Assembly (NCBI GenBank): GCA_022410635.1
Contig: JAJVDF010000135.1
Coordinates: forward strand, 2,734 to 66,733
Length of the DNA stretch: 64,000 bases
Origin: Tretioscincus oriximinensis
Taxonomy: Eukaryota; Chordata; Lepidosauria; Squamata; Gymnophthalmidae
Direction: 5' to 3'
Shown: in pieces, positions 34,944-45,742 of the stretch
How the letters are laid out: every line of letters starts with the position of its first letter
How positions within the stretch are numbered: the stretch's first letter is position 1
The notes under the pieces: model-generated
Databases searched by the model: none
Told to the model about the DNA's origin: nothing
Seen by the model: the letters and a program-made list of their open reading frames with translations, nothing else
Program-made: the position numbers and the translations under genes

Positions 34944-35016
34944 TTGAAGTTCATTGTAAACAAATTATTGGCATGCAAACCAAAATACTTAGTTCAAATT
35001 AAACCCAAATAAAATG

Positions 35017-35235
35017 TCCAGCAAAGGAGCTAGCAGCACTTTGAGACTAACTTGAGAAAAGTGGTTGGACATAAGCTTTCGTAGACAGGTCTACTTCTTC
35101 AGATGCATCTGAAGAAGTAGACCTGTCTACGAAAGCTTATGCCAACCACTTTTCTCAAGTTAGTCTCAAAGTGCTGCTAGCTCCTTTGCTGGACTTTCTG
35201 CTAGACTAACACGGCTATTTCTCTGAAATTGACTA
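35017..35235 (+). mobile_element. Complete palindromic Penelope-like short element, copy A (219 bp)
   Basis: Left arm 35017-35105 (starts TCCAGCAAAGGAGCTAGCAG) is the reverse complement of right arm 35106-35193, with only one extra base. The axis is in AGATGCATCT at 35101-35110. A 42-nt tail with no partner follows (35194-35235: CTTTCTGCTAGACTAACACG ... TTGACTA). The perfect 12-bp duplication CCAAATAAAATG flanks it (35005-35016, 35236-35247), so this is a whole inserted unit and not a relic. Penelope-like elements are known for inverted terminal copies with a short one-sided extension and variable target duplications. No reverse transcriptase is encoded. Confidence 0.85.
35108..35145 (+). ncRNA. 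Hammerhead-ribozyme-like core (probably degenerate)
   Basis: CTGAAGA at 35109-35115 stands where the hammerhead CUGANGA box would be. GTAGA/TCTAC follows as stem II with loop CCTG, then GAAA at 35131-35134, then a two-base-pair stem III GC-TTAT-GC. Short stem III hammerheads are the type reported from Penelope-like elements. The base expected to be U16.1 is C (35143), so A15.1 is unpaired and self-cleavage is doubtful in this copy. The antisense arm holds a second, inverted version. Confidence 0.4.
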
Positions 35236-35247
35236 CCAAATAAAATG

Positions 35248-37462
35248 GGTTCTGATGAACCATTGAAAGTTGAACACAGTTCTAACACAGCACAGCAAGT
35301 TACTGTCCATTTTGTCTGCAGTGGCCACAAATTATAGGACTTAAAAATAATAGGTTATAGATGTGTGTGTTTATGTGTCTGCTGAAGGGGGATCCATAGC
35401 CAGAAGACTTCTATAGGTGATCATAGGGCATTGTTAAGCCCATATGGAAATAGATATGGCGTTAGATATTTATGGGTCCAGCTCCAAGGATAAGCAGATA
35501 TGCACAGTGCATTTGCAGAGGCTGGCTGCTGCTACCCTAACAATTACTTCCAAACTCCTAATTTTATGATTTATGTCTCCAATTTATATTTCTTTTAGAA
35601 GATTTATTGCTTTGTGAATATTACTGGTTTATAGTGAATACTATTGCTTCTTTGTTTTGCTCCTTCTACCAGTTTTCATAAATGCTTAAGATGAAGTAGC
35701 ATTATTTTTCCATAATAATATATGACAGTTCCTTCCATAAGGGAATACTGAAATCACTGCAGAAGAAGGCCTTAATAAATTGTATTTGCAAAGGTCTCCA
35801 GTAACAGAAGTAGTCGCGTCACATTGTTAGCAGTCAGAGAATACAATACAAGTTATTGCTGTACTGTTAAGGTTAATCTTCTTCTCTGTGTTAGAGTTGA
35901 TTCAAACCTAGCTTGATTGATACTGATTCAGTCCCTATTAAAAAAGAAACTGATTCAATTCAAACTGAATCAGAGAGAACAGTTTGATTTCAATCAATTG
36001 AGTTCAACATATTACTGATTAATTAAGGTATTCCCAATTTTTATTGTTTTTATTGTTGTTGTTTATTTATTGTTCAAACCTAGTTCTGGATCAAACCTAA
36101 CTGAGGCTCGATGTGAACCAAATTATAGCACTTGAATTTGTGCAAATCTCTAATGCAAATTTGCTGCAATACAGAAAGTCTATCAGAATCACAACATTTT
36201 CTAGACTTGGATCTTTTTTGCATATGGTTTTATTCTGGATTATGTCTTGGAATAGGCACTTGCCATCTACATGATGGTGTTGACAATGGCAAGCCCCATC
36301 CAGGGTCTGCATGTGGATGGCGCGTCTCTAATCACTCTATAAACATCATCCAAAGAGGTTTGTGTTATAAGTAGGGTGTGGAGATTTTAAGAGGTTATGA
36401 AGTTTAACTCACTTGTGGTTTCATGCCAAATGAAATATGATTCCATCAAAATAAAATAAGGTTTCCTCTTGGTGATTTTCCCCTTCATTTGTCTTCCATG
36501 TGATGATAATGGGTCATAGGATATGCCAATAAACTTCTTTCTCCTCCTAAAGCAAAAGCATTCTTGTTGCACCCCCAATAGTGAACTAAGAATGATGTGG
36601 CTCTTGTACTTCCAGAACTCAGATATATCTGGATTTCACCATGCATTTCTTACATCCATGGGGCTAAATTGCCTTGAAGCTATTGTTTATTTTTTCAATA
36701 ACCGTTTTATTACTCGTGTTCATTTTCTTCAAAAACAAACTGTGATTCTGCAATTCAAGCAAACACTTATCTAGGTGAACTTATATTTCCCCAAAGATTC
36801 CAAGGACATTGTCTGAATTTTAGATTTGTCCAAAACCTTTTACGTGAGAACAATCCTTTTCCTTAATAGAAAGCCTATCTGTAATTTCCATCTCTGACTA
36901 TTAGGATCAAGAGAAAGAGCCATAAAGATAGAGATAGTGAAAAAAGGGAAAGGGTAGAAAATCCTTTGGTTTAAAGTTACAAAGCTCTTGTACTGTGTTC
37001 TAACAAATCCCCCTTGCTTTGTGACTTGCAAATTGAAGTCTGCAGGATTCAAAGAGCAGAGAAGAGGATTTCTCTGTATTGTTTCCTTCTGCCTGTTTTA
37101 TTCCAGAAGGCTATAGAAATTCTACTTATTTTTCCTTCATATTACATACCATAGAAATTAACACAAAGCTGTATTCACATCACTGGTTCCATAGACCAGA
37201 CTCAACTAGCTTTAATGTGGGCCATTTACATGCTAGACAATCCATGTTGCCTCAGCCACAACAACCAACTCCAAAAAGCTCTTGAAGATGAAAAAAATTA
37301 AAATGTTTAATTTGCTTTCATATTCAATACAATCTCTTACAGAAATAATTCATATAATTTTTAATTTTGAAACGTTTTTCTCTCCCCATTATACTTCCTT
37401 CTTCTACCTTCCCCACTTCCCATACATACGGTACATATGCAATATAGGGAATTACGTCTGGA
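35248..37462. other. Unassigned intergenic stretch
   Basis: No gene recognised. At 35880-36165 the sequence is rich in GATTCAAAC/CTGAATCAG-type words on both strands and ends in TTTGTGCAAATCTCTAATGC, which may be a decayed inverted-repeat element. The frames at 36097-37285 show no domain. Confidence 0.4.
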
Positions 37463-37618
37463 ATCCATTTGCAGGGAATCATGAACAGGTGCATATTTCA
37501 CCTTCTTCTGTAGAGACTGCCCAGGTGCATCTGGTGGGCCTCTGTGTGGGACAGAATGCTGGACTAGATGGGCTCTGGCCTGATTCAGTAAGACTCTTTG
37601 TTCTTATGTTCTTATGTA
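37463..37618 (+). mobile_element. CR1 LINE, last 156 bp
   Basis: CCATTTGCAGGGAATCATGA, CCCAGGTGCATCTGGTGGGC, GGACTAGATGGGCTCTGGCC and a terminal TTCTTATGTTCTTATGT. Short, severely 5'-truncated. Sequence is close to the consensus-like copies, so it is young. Confidence 0.92.
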
Positions 37619-40122
37619 TTTCTTACTCTATTTTTTGTGTGCTTAAAATGCAAAATCTCTTTTATAACATTTTTTCACTAATTCAGAGTAATGTTATCAC
37701 TTTATATGAAACTGCACCACTTCATCTTTTGGCTGTTCTTTTATTACTTGTCTTTTAAGACAATCAATGCCTTATTTATGGGAAAGAATGTATTTGTTTA
37801 TCCAATGGCTGTGGAATAGACATTCCATGCAATATTATAATACATGTTCATTATTCCTGGCTTTGAAGGAATTCTGAGACAGTACCAATGTTCATAAAGC
37901 ACTTTTATAATGGCTTGAATGTGCCAAAATACTTCAAGGGTTGTGTGGCTTTCATTCTTCATGACACAATGGATGTTCCATCTGAGTGCAGTATAAACAT
38001 ACACATCACGTGTCTACTAATCATTTATTAGAGATTTTGAATGATAGAGCATGAGAAATGCCCCAAACTATTTCTCTTTGCTATCCTAACCTTTTGTCTG
38101 GTCCAATGCTGAGGATTTATAATTTCAAACACAGGAAATAATCCATGATGTCATTTCCTCTGTTTGAAGGTCACAGATTCACAATTGGGAAATGAAAATT
38201 AGCTGGCTGTAATGTTAGTGGGTGGGATGGAAGCATTATTGTGCTGTTTTAAAATAGGTTATTAATGTCCAAGGGCAAGACCTGTGAATGAAAAACAGGA
38301 TGCATCTGGATATTGCTTATTTGTTTCACTACACTTGAATATTCTAGAATAAAGCACTATCTGGACTGCTTTATTCCTCAATGCCAATTATTATAGCCTA
38401 CTACTAATTAGATTGCAGAACTGCATAATGATTCTCAAATTAGCATTCCACTTTAAATTGTGACTTTGAGATAGTTACAAGTTACTTAGGCATTCCACAA
38501 CTATCTTTACCACCATCCTTTTTGTCATTTTCCATCTGTTTCAAGCCCTGCAAATTCTTATTTTCATCCATAGAGCGAATGTGTATTGAAGCAAATACTG
38601 CAAATATAAGTTTTGTTTTGTTTTAAATCTTCCCTTAGCTTGTGTTCAACACAAACCTACTTTTGCTGAGATTTTGTTTCTTTAGAAAAGGCTTCTTTGC
38701 CTTAGGCCCAACTTCACCTTTTATGTCTGTTGTTGCTCTTCTTCAGCAGCTAAATTCCCTTTAAGAATTCATTCCCGGTCTGCAGAATCCAGGGAACACA
38801 CAGATGGTCTAGAGTATTTTCTTTCCACATTTTTTTTGCCTTCTAGTTATGCCTCTGGCATTTTAGTCCTGTTTCTGAATGAGCTGAGTAAATCCCTTTT
38901 TTGTTGTTGATATTGACATGTTGGCATGACAATAAAATGTCATGGGTTTGTTTCACCAATGAAACCTGTGCTAAGTGAGAAATGTTTCAAGAGATTTATA
39001 ACACTGTGCAACAGGTTTATTATAAAATGCTTCATAAAGCTAATTTCTATTCATCCCCATCAACCTCTGATGTTTAAAGAAATTGTTTCATTTGCGACCA
39101 CTGCTGGCACCCAGGTTTATTTATTTATTTAAAAGTCTCAAATGTGTAATAAAATGCTCCTTGATTTGATCTACAAGTGTGTTGAATCAAATACTTCAAA
39201 GCAAATTGAAAAATCTTCATTGATGCATCCTTACGTACGCAGACTAAATAGTGAGCAGGCTATCTCTGAGCAATTTTTCCTCTATCAAACTCTAGCAGAA
39301 TTGCTATACAATATGTAGAATATTGATTAAATGAAAACTTTTTCCTGTTATTAAATTTGAAGTCATATTGTTACATAATATTGAATCTAGCTCTATGTAA
39401 TGGAACTTTCGTGATTTTCTGATTTCTATTCAAGTGTGCATGCCTACATTGTACCTGAAAGCATGAACAACATAGCCTAATTGGTTTACTTCCAGGTAAA
39501 TACTGGGACTTCTACAGTGCATTTACTGCTTGGTTCAAACTGAAATGATCGCTACTTGCCTTAGTTTGAATTTGAACTTCTCCTTTGAACCAGCAGAGTG
39601 CTTGATCTGAATTGAGACTGTTGGAGCTGGCAAAACAAACAAACAAAGTAAACTTGGAACAAATTCTAATTCAAACTTGCCCCTTTGAATTGGCAAGGTG
39701 TTCAATTTCAAACAGTTCAAATGTTGGAATGTTGCTAAATCTTTGCACAAGAATGTGCAAAGAGGTTGAAATGTTGCTTTAATCTCAATTTATTACCAAT
39801 ACATTTTGTGTTCTTTTCAAGTAATATGTATTTGTTTTCTTTTCAAGTATTATGTCTTTTCCTGAAACATATCCTAATTAATACATTTTTCTTTTGCTTC
39901 CCCCACCCGCAATTCTTTTATGAGTGCTAAAAAAATGAATGTGTAAATATTTTTATACTGTATATATTTTTAAAATGCTGCAATTCTGATACAGAATCTG
40001 TTGGACTAGCAAGGAACTAATTTGCACTTTGAAGTGATAGGCTGGATATGAACCAATCAACTGAAACTGAATCCAGACAAAATGAAAGTACTGAATGTTA
40101 TGCTTAATAGCTCCTGATTCTC
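37619..40122. other. Unassigned intergenic stretch
   Basis: No gene or named element. Near 39737-39758 there is a perfect 9-bp hairpin (CTTTGCACA, loop AGAA, complement). At 39814-39865 TTCTTTTCAAGTAATATGT is repeated once with changes. 39530-39720 is rich in TTTGAATT/AATTCAAA words. Confidence 0.4.
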
Positions 40123-40207
40123 TATGTATGTATGTATGTATGTATGTATGTATGTATGTATGTATGTATGTATGTATGTATGTATGTATGTATGTATGTA
40201 TGTATGT
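40123..40207. repeat. (TATG)n microsatellite
   Basis: About 21 pure TATG units directly upstream of the CR1. They extend the CR1 frame as an artificial MYVCMYVC peptide, which is not a gene product. Purity suggests high mutability. Confidence 0.97.
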
Positions 40208-41227
40208 AGTGAAGTAGCCATTTATGCAGATGACACTAAACTGTTCAGGGTAGTGAAAACTGAAATTGATTTTAAGGCACTCCAGAGTGATCTATTGAAA
40301 TTGGGTGAGTCGGCACCAAAGTGGCAAATGCACTTCAATTTAAGCAAGTGCAAGGTCATGCACATTGGGGCAAAGAACCCCAATTACTTCTACCACCTGA
40401 TGGGAACCAAGCTTTATNTAACCAAGCAAGAAAAGGATCTTGGAGTGTTGGTGGACAATTCAATGAAAATGTCGACCCAGTGTGCAGCAGCAGCAAAAAA
40501 GGCAAATTCCATGTTGGGGATAATTAGGAAAGGAATCGAAAACAAGTCAGCAAATGTTGTTCTGCCTCTTTATAAATCTGTAGTGAGGCCACATTTGGAA
40601 TACTGTGTTCAATTCTGGTCACCACATCTCAAGAGGGATATTATGGAACTAGAGAAGATGCAGAAAAGGGCAACAAAAATGANCAAAGGTCTGGAGCACC
40701 TCCCTTATGAAGTCAGGCTGCAACGTCTGGGCCTCTTCAGCCTCGAAAGGTGACATTTGAGAGGTGATCTAATTGAAGTGTACAAAATCATGCATGGGAT
40801 GGACAGGGTGAATAGAGAAAAAATGTTTTCTCTATCACACAACACAAGGACCAGAGGGCACTCCTTAAAACTAATGGGTAGAATAGTGAGAACAGACAAA
40901 GGAAAGCATTTTTTCACCCAGAGGGGCATCAGCCTGTGGCATTTACTTCTTGAAGAGGTAGTGGTAACTAACAGCTTGGATAGTTTCAAGACAGAACTAG
41001 ACANGTTTATGGACACCAAGGGTATAAATGGGTACTTGGATGGATGTCTGGATGTTGCCTCCAGGATGGAGCAACAGGCAGGACTCCTGAAATACCATTT
41101 GCAGGGTGTCATGAACAGGGGCATATTTTGCTTTCCACTGTTCAGGTGCATCTGGTTGGCCTCTGTGTGAGACAGAATGCTGGACTAGATGGGCTTTCTG
41201 ATGTTAGTGCATTCTGGCCCCTGATGT
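40206..41227 (+). mobile_element. CR1 LINE, longest 3' copy in the window
   Basis: About 1 kb of CR1 in sense orientation, from the catalytic box of the reverse transcriptase to the 3' UTR. The 5' truncation point abuts the (TATG)n run. The 3' end is unusual: after GGACTAGATGGGCT a stretch of about 17 bases (TTCTGATGTTAGTGCAT) precedes TCTGGCCCCTGAT, and the terminal TCTTATGT repeats are absent. Confidence 0.93.
40209..40753 (+). pseudogene. CR1 ORF2 reverse transcriptase C-terminal remnant
   Basis: Reading frame open for about 180 codons apart from two Ns. YADDTKLF (40223) is the RT catalytic box with both Asp intact. Then LGESAPKWQMHFNLSKCKVM (thumb region), EKDLGVLVD, and VVRPHLEYCVQFWSPHLKRD followed by a KMQKRATK motif typical of CR1 ends. 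Because the 5' part of ORF2 and all of ORF1 are missing, it cannot act. Confidence 0.92.
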
Positions 41228-42139
41228 ATGGATAATTGTATTTGTGTGTTTTTGATGACAAAACAAAGGTTGAGAAATGCTGTTGTCCTTACTTGAATGT
41301 GAATTTTGCTATTTTTTACAACTGCAAAAAATTAAGGTACTTCTAAAATTAAGTTGATGACTGTCATCTCTGCTTCCTGATCGCCTGAGGGGCAATTTAG
41401 GTTTTGTGTAGATGATGCCTTTCCTGTTAAACATGGTGTGTTCTGTGGAGGAGAAGAAAACATGCTATGACCTAATTAGTTTTTAAATTAGCACCCTTAT
41501 GTAGTATGTAGCTTGGGTATGCTTTTCTTGACAAACGTTTTTTGTGAAAATAAAGTCTTTATTACATTTATTTTCAGTACATTGAGATGAGATATGTGTA
41601 TTACACAGAGGAAAAGGAACATGCTGAATACATTATTTGGTTTCATGCCATGAGATGTAACTAAACCATGTACCTCATACTGTGAAATCTCATTTTCTTA
41701 AAATGATCCTTTTTTTAAAAAAAAAGATTACATAGAATGGAAAAGAACAGATATTTTCATATCTATGTTGGTCTGTTGCTTTACTGGTTCATGTTGAAAC
41801 CATTCCAGCGAATGACTTTGTAAATTATTAGGGCCTTGTCAAATTGTTCTTTTTCTTTTCTGAAGATGAAAATAGTGTTCCATTATTTTCTATGGGATTG
41901 AGAACAAAGCAGTTTGTGATGTGCTTAATTTCTTTCCAATTAAAAAGAGGAGAAATCCCAGCACAATGCTGTAGAAACATTTTTTTAAAAAATGAACATC
42001 TTTGCTGCAAAGAACTCTGCTTATGTGCTGAAGTTGCACAATTCCGTTCTAGATGGTTGTTGAAAAAAGTGAACACTGAAACTTTTCACACTAAACTTAG
42101 ATGCATCACACCCAGATACTGCAATAGTTGTCTTGATAT
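41228..42139. other. Unassigned intergenic stretch
   Basis: No gene recognised. The two overlapping frames at 41828-42197 are antisense to one another, and the end of one reads into the CR1 that follows. Confidence 0.4.
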
Positions 42140-43103
42140 TGGAGGTGCAGAAAAGGCCAACAAAATTTATCAAGGGGCTGGAGCATCTCCCTTCTGAAAT
42201 CAGGCTATAACGTCTGGGCCTCTTCTACCTCGAAATGTGGTGTTTAAGAGATGATTTGATTGAAGTGTATAAAATCNTGCATGGGATGAAAAAACTGAAT
42301 GGAAAAAAAGTTTTCTCTATCAGAACACTAGNACCAGGAGGCATTCCTTGAAACTAATGGGCAGAAGAGTTAGACCAGACAAAGGAAAGGTTTTTTTTCT
42401 TCTAGCAGGTCATTGGTCTGTGGAGTTTACTTCCAAAAGAAGTGGTGGCAGCTAGTAGCCTTTGTTAAAACATGATTAGACACGTTCATGTATACCAAGG
42501 ATGTTAATAGCTATTAGGATGGATCTTTTGATGCTGCACCCAGGATGGAGCAATAGGCAGCATTCCAGAAATACCGTTTGCAGGGAGTTGAGAACAGGTG
42601 AAGATTTTGCCTTTGAAGAGTTGAGGATGCCAAAGACAACACATCGCGAAGAGCAGAGAAAAGAGAGAGCCTTATTGTATACAAGGCTTGCTAATGTCAT
42701 CATTCATCAACTTCCCAGTTACACGCACGCGCACTATTGTTCATGCAGTCATCTCCAATTAAACACCGTTCTCAGGAGAACTTTTTGGGAGTTAACTGGG
42801 AGAGGAAACTGATAGCGAGAACGAACGTTTTCCCAATTATCTCAGCATCTTGAACTTCAGTTAGAGGCTTACTAAAGCTTGGTGGTTGCAAAGCTTGAAC
42901 AACACTCATGCTAAGCCTTTTACACATGTGACTGCCTCTGCTGGCCCGGGTATGCCTGCCCACCAGCGATGAGACAGCCAGTCTCCCAACATGCCTTCTT
43001 CTGTTTCAGACTGCTCAGGTGCAATTGGTGAACCTCTATGTGAGACAGAATGCTGGACTAGATGAACTTTGGCCCAGTTCAACAGGGTTCACCTTATGTT
43101 CTC
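42140..43103 (+). mobile_element. CR1 LINE split by a solo LTR
   Basis: Older CR1 in sense orientation: GGTGCAGAAAAGGCCAACAA at 42145, TCTGGGCCTCTTCTACCTCG, ATTGAAGTGTATAAAATC, TGGAGTTTACTTCC, up to AGAACAGGTGAAGATTTTGC (about 42610). It resumes at 42998 with TTCTGTTTCAGACTGCTCAG, GGTGCAATTGGTGAACCTCT, AATGCTGGACTAGATGAACT and ends CACCTTATGTTCT. The 378 bp between are a later insertion. Confidence 0.88.
42614..42991 (-). mobile_element. Solo LTR-like insert in CR1, 378 bp, 6-bp target duplication
   Basis: The split CR1 sets both boundaries independently. The insert begins TGAAGAGTTGAGG and ends GTCTCCCAACA (TG...CA), flanked by the perfect direct repeat TGCCTT at 42608-42613 and 42992-42997. 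On the minus strand it reads TGTTGGGAGACTGG..., with AATAAG (42671-42676) followed by GCTCTCTCTTTTC near its end, as for a polyadenylation signal and R/U5. No internal viral gene. A 6-bp duplication is usual for some endogenous retrovirus groups, but the family is not recognised. Confidence 0.72.
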
Positions 43104-43507
43104 TCGGCTGTTCTTGTTGTGAAAAACGTGAAGGTTGTCTACAGGCATTCCAGTGGCCTCAAAATATCCTGGTGGTGATGTCTACCCATTGTTTTGGGTG
43201 CTGTGAGATTAAACAGTGCAGCCTGTGTGGCTGTGCAATGACCTGCAGAGTCTGCATTCTCTAGTAAAACTCAAACCTTTGCCATGACCATCTGGATGGG
43301 CCATTCACATTCGTTAAGCTGCTGGAATAGATCAGTGGTGTTTCAGCATGTGGCATATAAACCCTTCCTACCTTGATCTTCACCAGTCTGGAATTTGTTT
43401 CCTTAGACAGTTGTAGACTTCTAAGTGCTAATTTCGCATAAGGGAGCATTTCTGTCACCCTGCTGTCCAAGGCCCAGAAGCATTCCCTTTATGGCAATCT
43501 GTCTGGC
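43104..43507. other. Unassigned intergenic stretch
   Basis: No gene recognised. Confidence 0.4.
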
Positions 43508-43520
43508 CCTATTTGTAAAG

Positions 43521-43678
43521 TCCAGCAAAGGAGCTAGCAGCACTTTGAGACTAACTTGAGAAAAGTGGTTGGCATAAGCTTATGCCAACCACTTTTCTCA
43601 AGTTAGACTCAAAGTGCTGCTAGCTCCTTTGCTGGACTTTCTGCTAGACTAACACGGCTATTTCTCTGAAATTGACTA
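43521..43678 (+). mobile_element. Complete palindromic Penelope-like short element, copy B (158 bp)
   Basis: Left arm 43521-43578 and right arm 43579-43636 are reverse complements of 58 bp with one mismatch, meeting at ATAAGCTTAT. The same 42-nt unpaired tail as copy A follows (43637-43678, ending AAATTGACTA). The perfect 13-bp duplication CCTATTTGTAAAG flanks it (43508-43520, 43679-43691). Compared with copy A, about 31 bp are missing from each arm at the hairpin tip, removing the CTGAAGA, stem II and GAAA parts of the ribozyme-like core. The outer ends are identical to copy A to the base. Confidence 0.86.
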
Positions 43679-43691
43679 CCTATTTGTAAAG

Positions 43692-45742
43692 ACACAGAAA
43701 ATGTCTGATTTCCTCCATCTTTCAAAATATGCTGGCTGGGCAGAACCTTTTAAGTAATGGAAATTTCATCCCACAATTCCATCATCAGCATGGGCAATTG
43801 TCAATAGCATGGGCAAGAGAAAGGAAGCCATACAAGCAGCACACTTTTTCCAGGATCAGATTAACCATTCTGGCCCATGAAATGTTGTATTATTTGGATC
43901 CTGTTAAGTTTAATTAAGGTTTGCCAATGCACATATTTATTATGTTATAAATTAGAATATTGCATTAATAGAGGAGTTATTGCTAGTTGTAGTTTCAAAA
44001 CTTTGAATTTCATTTTCTGTGAAAAAATATTTTTTTAAACACCCAAAGGTTGAAACAACAAATAATATTTATATGAACTCTACCCTTAGAAGATGTGGCA
44101 AATCATTGTGAAGAATATTTCCTCTCTCTTTAACCTAGTTCATTTCCTCATTAGCCTCCCTTCACTTCATTTTATGAAATAGACTCAGGTTGTTTTTCCT
44201 GTCAAATGGAAGCAATGTGTGGCTGATAGGAATCAAACTTGTGGAGCGGAACCTGGTAATTATTCCCGCTAGAAGGGAAATAAAGAGGCCATTGTTCTTC
44301 TTCTCTACTACGGTTGGTTAAATGTCATCTGCCAATCTTCCAGCTGGAGCAGGTCATCCATTTGTCAGTCCTAATAACAATAATTTCTTGGCCAGCACAC
44401 TGCCCTTTGAATCTAGTAGGACTTGATGTGACTAATTTGCAGACAGCCTTTCTGCAATAAAGAATTGTTGATGTATAGATAGCACTACTGAACTTCAATT
44501 TTAGAGTGTTTTGTAGCTTTAATATTCAGTTGGACTGATACATTTTAGTGTCTGGCATTAGTTTGAAGGATGCCCAATTAAACAGACTGTTTTTAAGGGA
44601 AGCAGCTTTAGATTGTAAACTTGCTTATCCCTTCTGAAAATGAAAATGTCAGTTTACATGTAGAATTGCTATAAAATAATATTTTTGAATAGTTAATTCT
44701 TTCAGCTTTATTCAAATTTATTAGGGACTTTTAATACAAACCTACATTTATGCATATATGCACATAATGTCTCTCTCTCTCTCTGTACATGTGTTTTGGG
44801 AGCAAGCAACATAATGGAGTGGTCACTCCACAGATTGCTTGATGCCTCCCTAAGTAGCCCACTGTCAAGCCTCAGTTTCTGCTGTAGTTCAGGAATGCAT
44901 CCAGAAGGTAGCTTATCAAGGTGCTACAGCGAGCAGCCTTTAGGGGAAATCCAGAAACAAGGTCAGACAAAATCCAGGGTCAGCACACAGTGGTATAGGG
45001 TAGTTTAAAAGCAACTCAGGTCAGTCCAGCATCAGAGTNATGGCAAACAGCAGAGTCCAGGCATTTTTCTGGTCCCTTGGAGTTCATTATAAGGAGGTTT
45101 CATCTATATATCCACTCTCAAAAGTTGCAGAATAAAGNAGGGTTGTAGTGAGTTGATCACTGACAACACGCAACAACCGATGAGCTCGTGTGCTGGAGTT
45201 GTCTGGATCATCCAAGCATTAATCTCTCTTGTGCATTAATCTCTAGATGTGGGGGGAAATCCCTAAAGTACAGATAAACTTTTGAACTTAGCAAATACAA
45301 AATACATCAACTCAGGAGGGAAAAATCTGTTTTCCAATGATGAAGAGATTGTAGGGCAGGAATCGATTTACTTTTGTCACCATCACATGCCTGAATCTAA
45401 AAAAAAAGTAAGTTATTGTTCATCTGCATACAACAACTGCAGAGGAGAGGGGCTAGGGATGTTTGATTGGGTAGAAGGTTGTTTCATATGATTGCAACTA
45501 TTGCTTAAACTGTGATAAATGATTTGTTATTGTCATAGTTTCCCCCTGAACAAGCGAATGAATAATTTAAAGTTCAGGTTTCTGAATAAACTGAGAACAT
45601 TAAAAATATATTCACTGGCACATAGGCCTAAAGCCATGGACTCTGTATTCCACAATTGATGTGGCTTTGCAGATTAGGTTATATTACTCACAAAAAGGAA
45701 AAGAGGGAAGGATGTAGTGGTTCTTTAACAACAACAAAAATA
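43692..45742. other. Unassigned intergenic stretch
   Basis: (CT)n at 44770-44782. At 44870-45060 the words GGGGAAATCCAGAAACAAGG, CAAAATCCAGGGTCAGCACA and GCAACTCAGGTCAGTCCAGC repeat the pattern 'AATCC-AGG-TCAG', which suggests an unclassified repeat. No gene recognised. Confidence 0.4.

Noticed and set aside
40124..40753. 209-codon open frame beginning MYVCMYVC
   Set aside because: The start is a translated TATG microsatellite and the rest is a truncated CR1 reverse transcriptase. Not a host gene.
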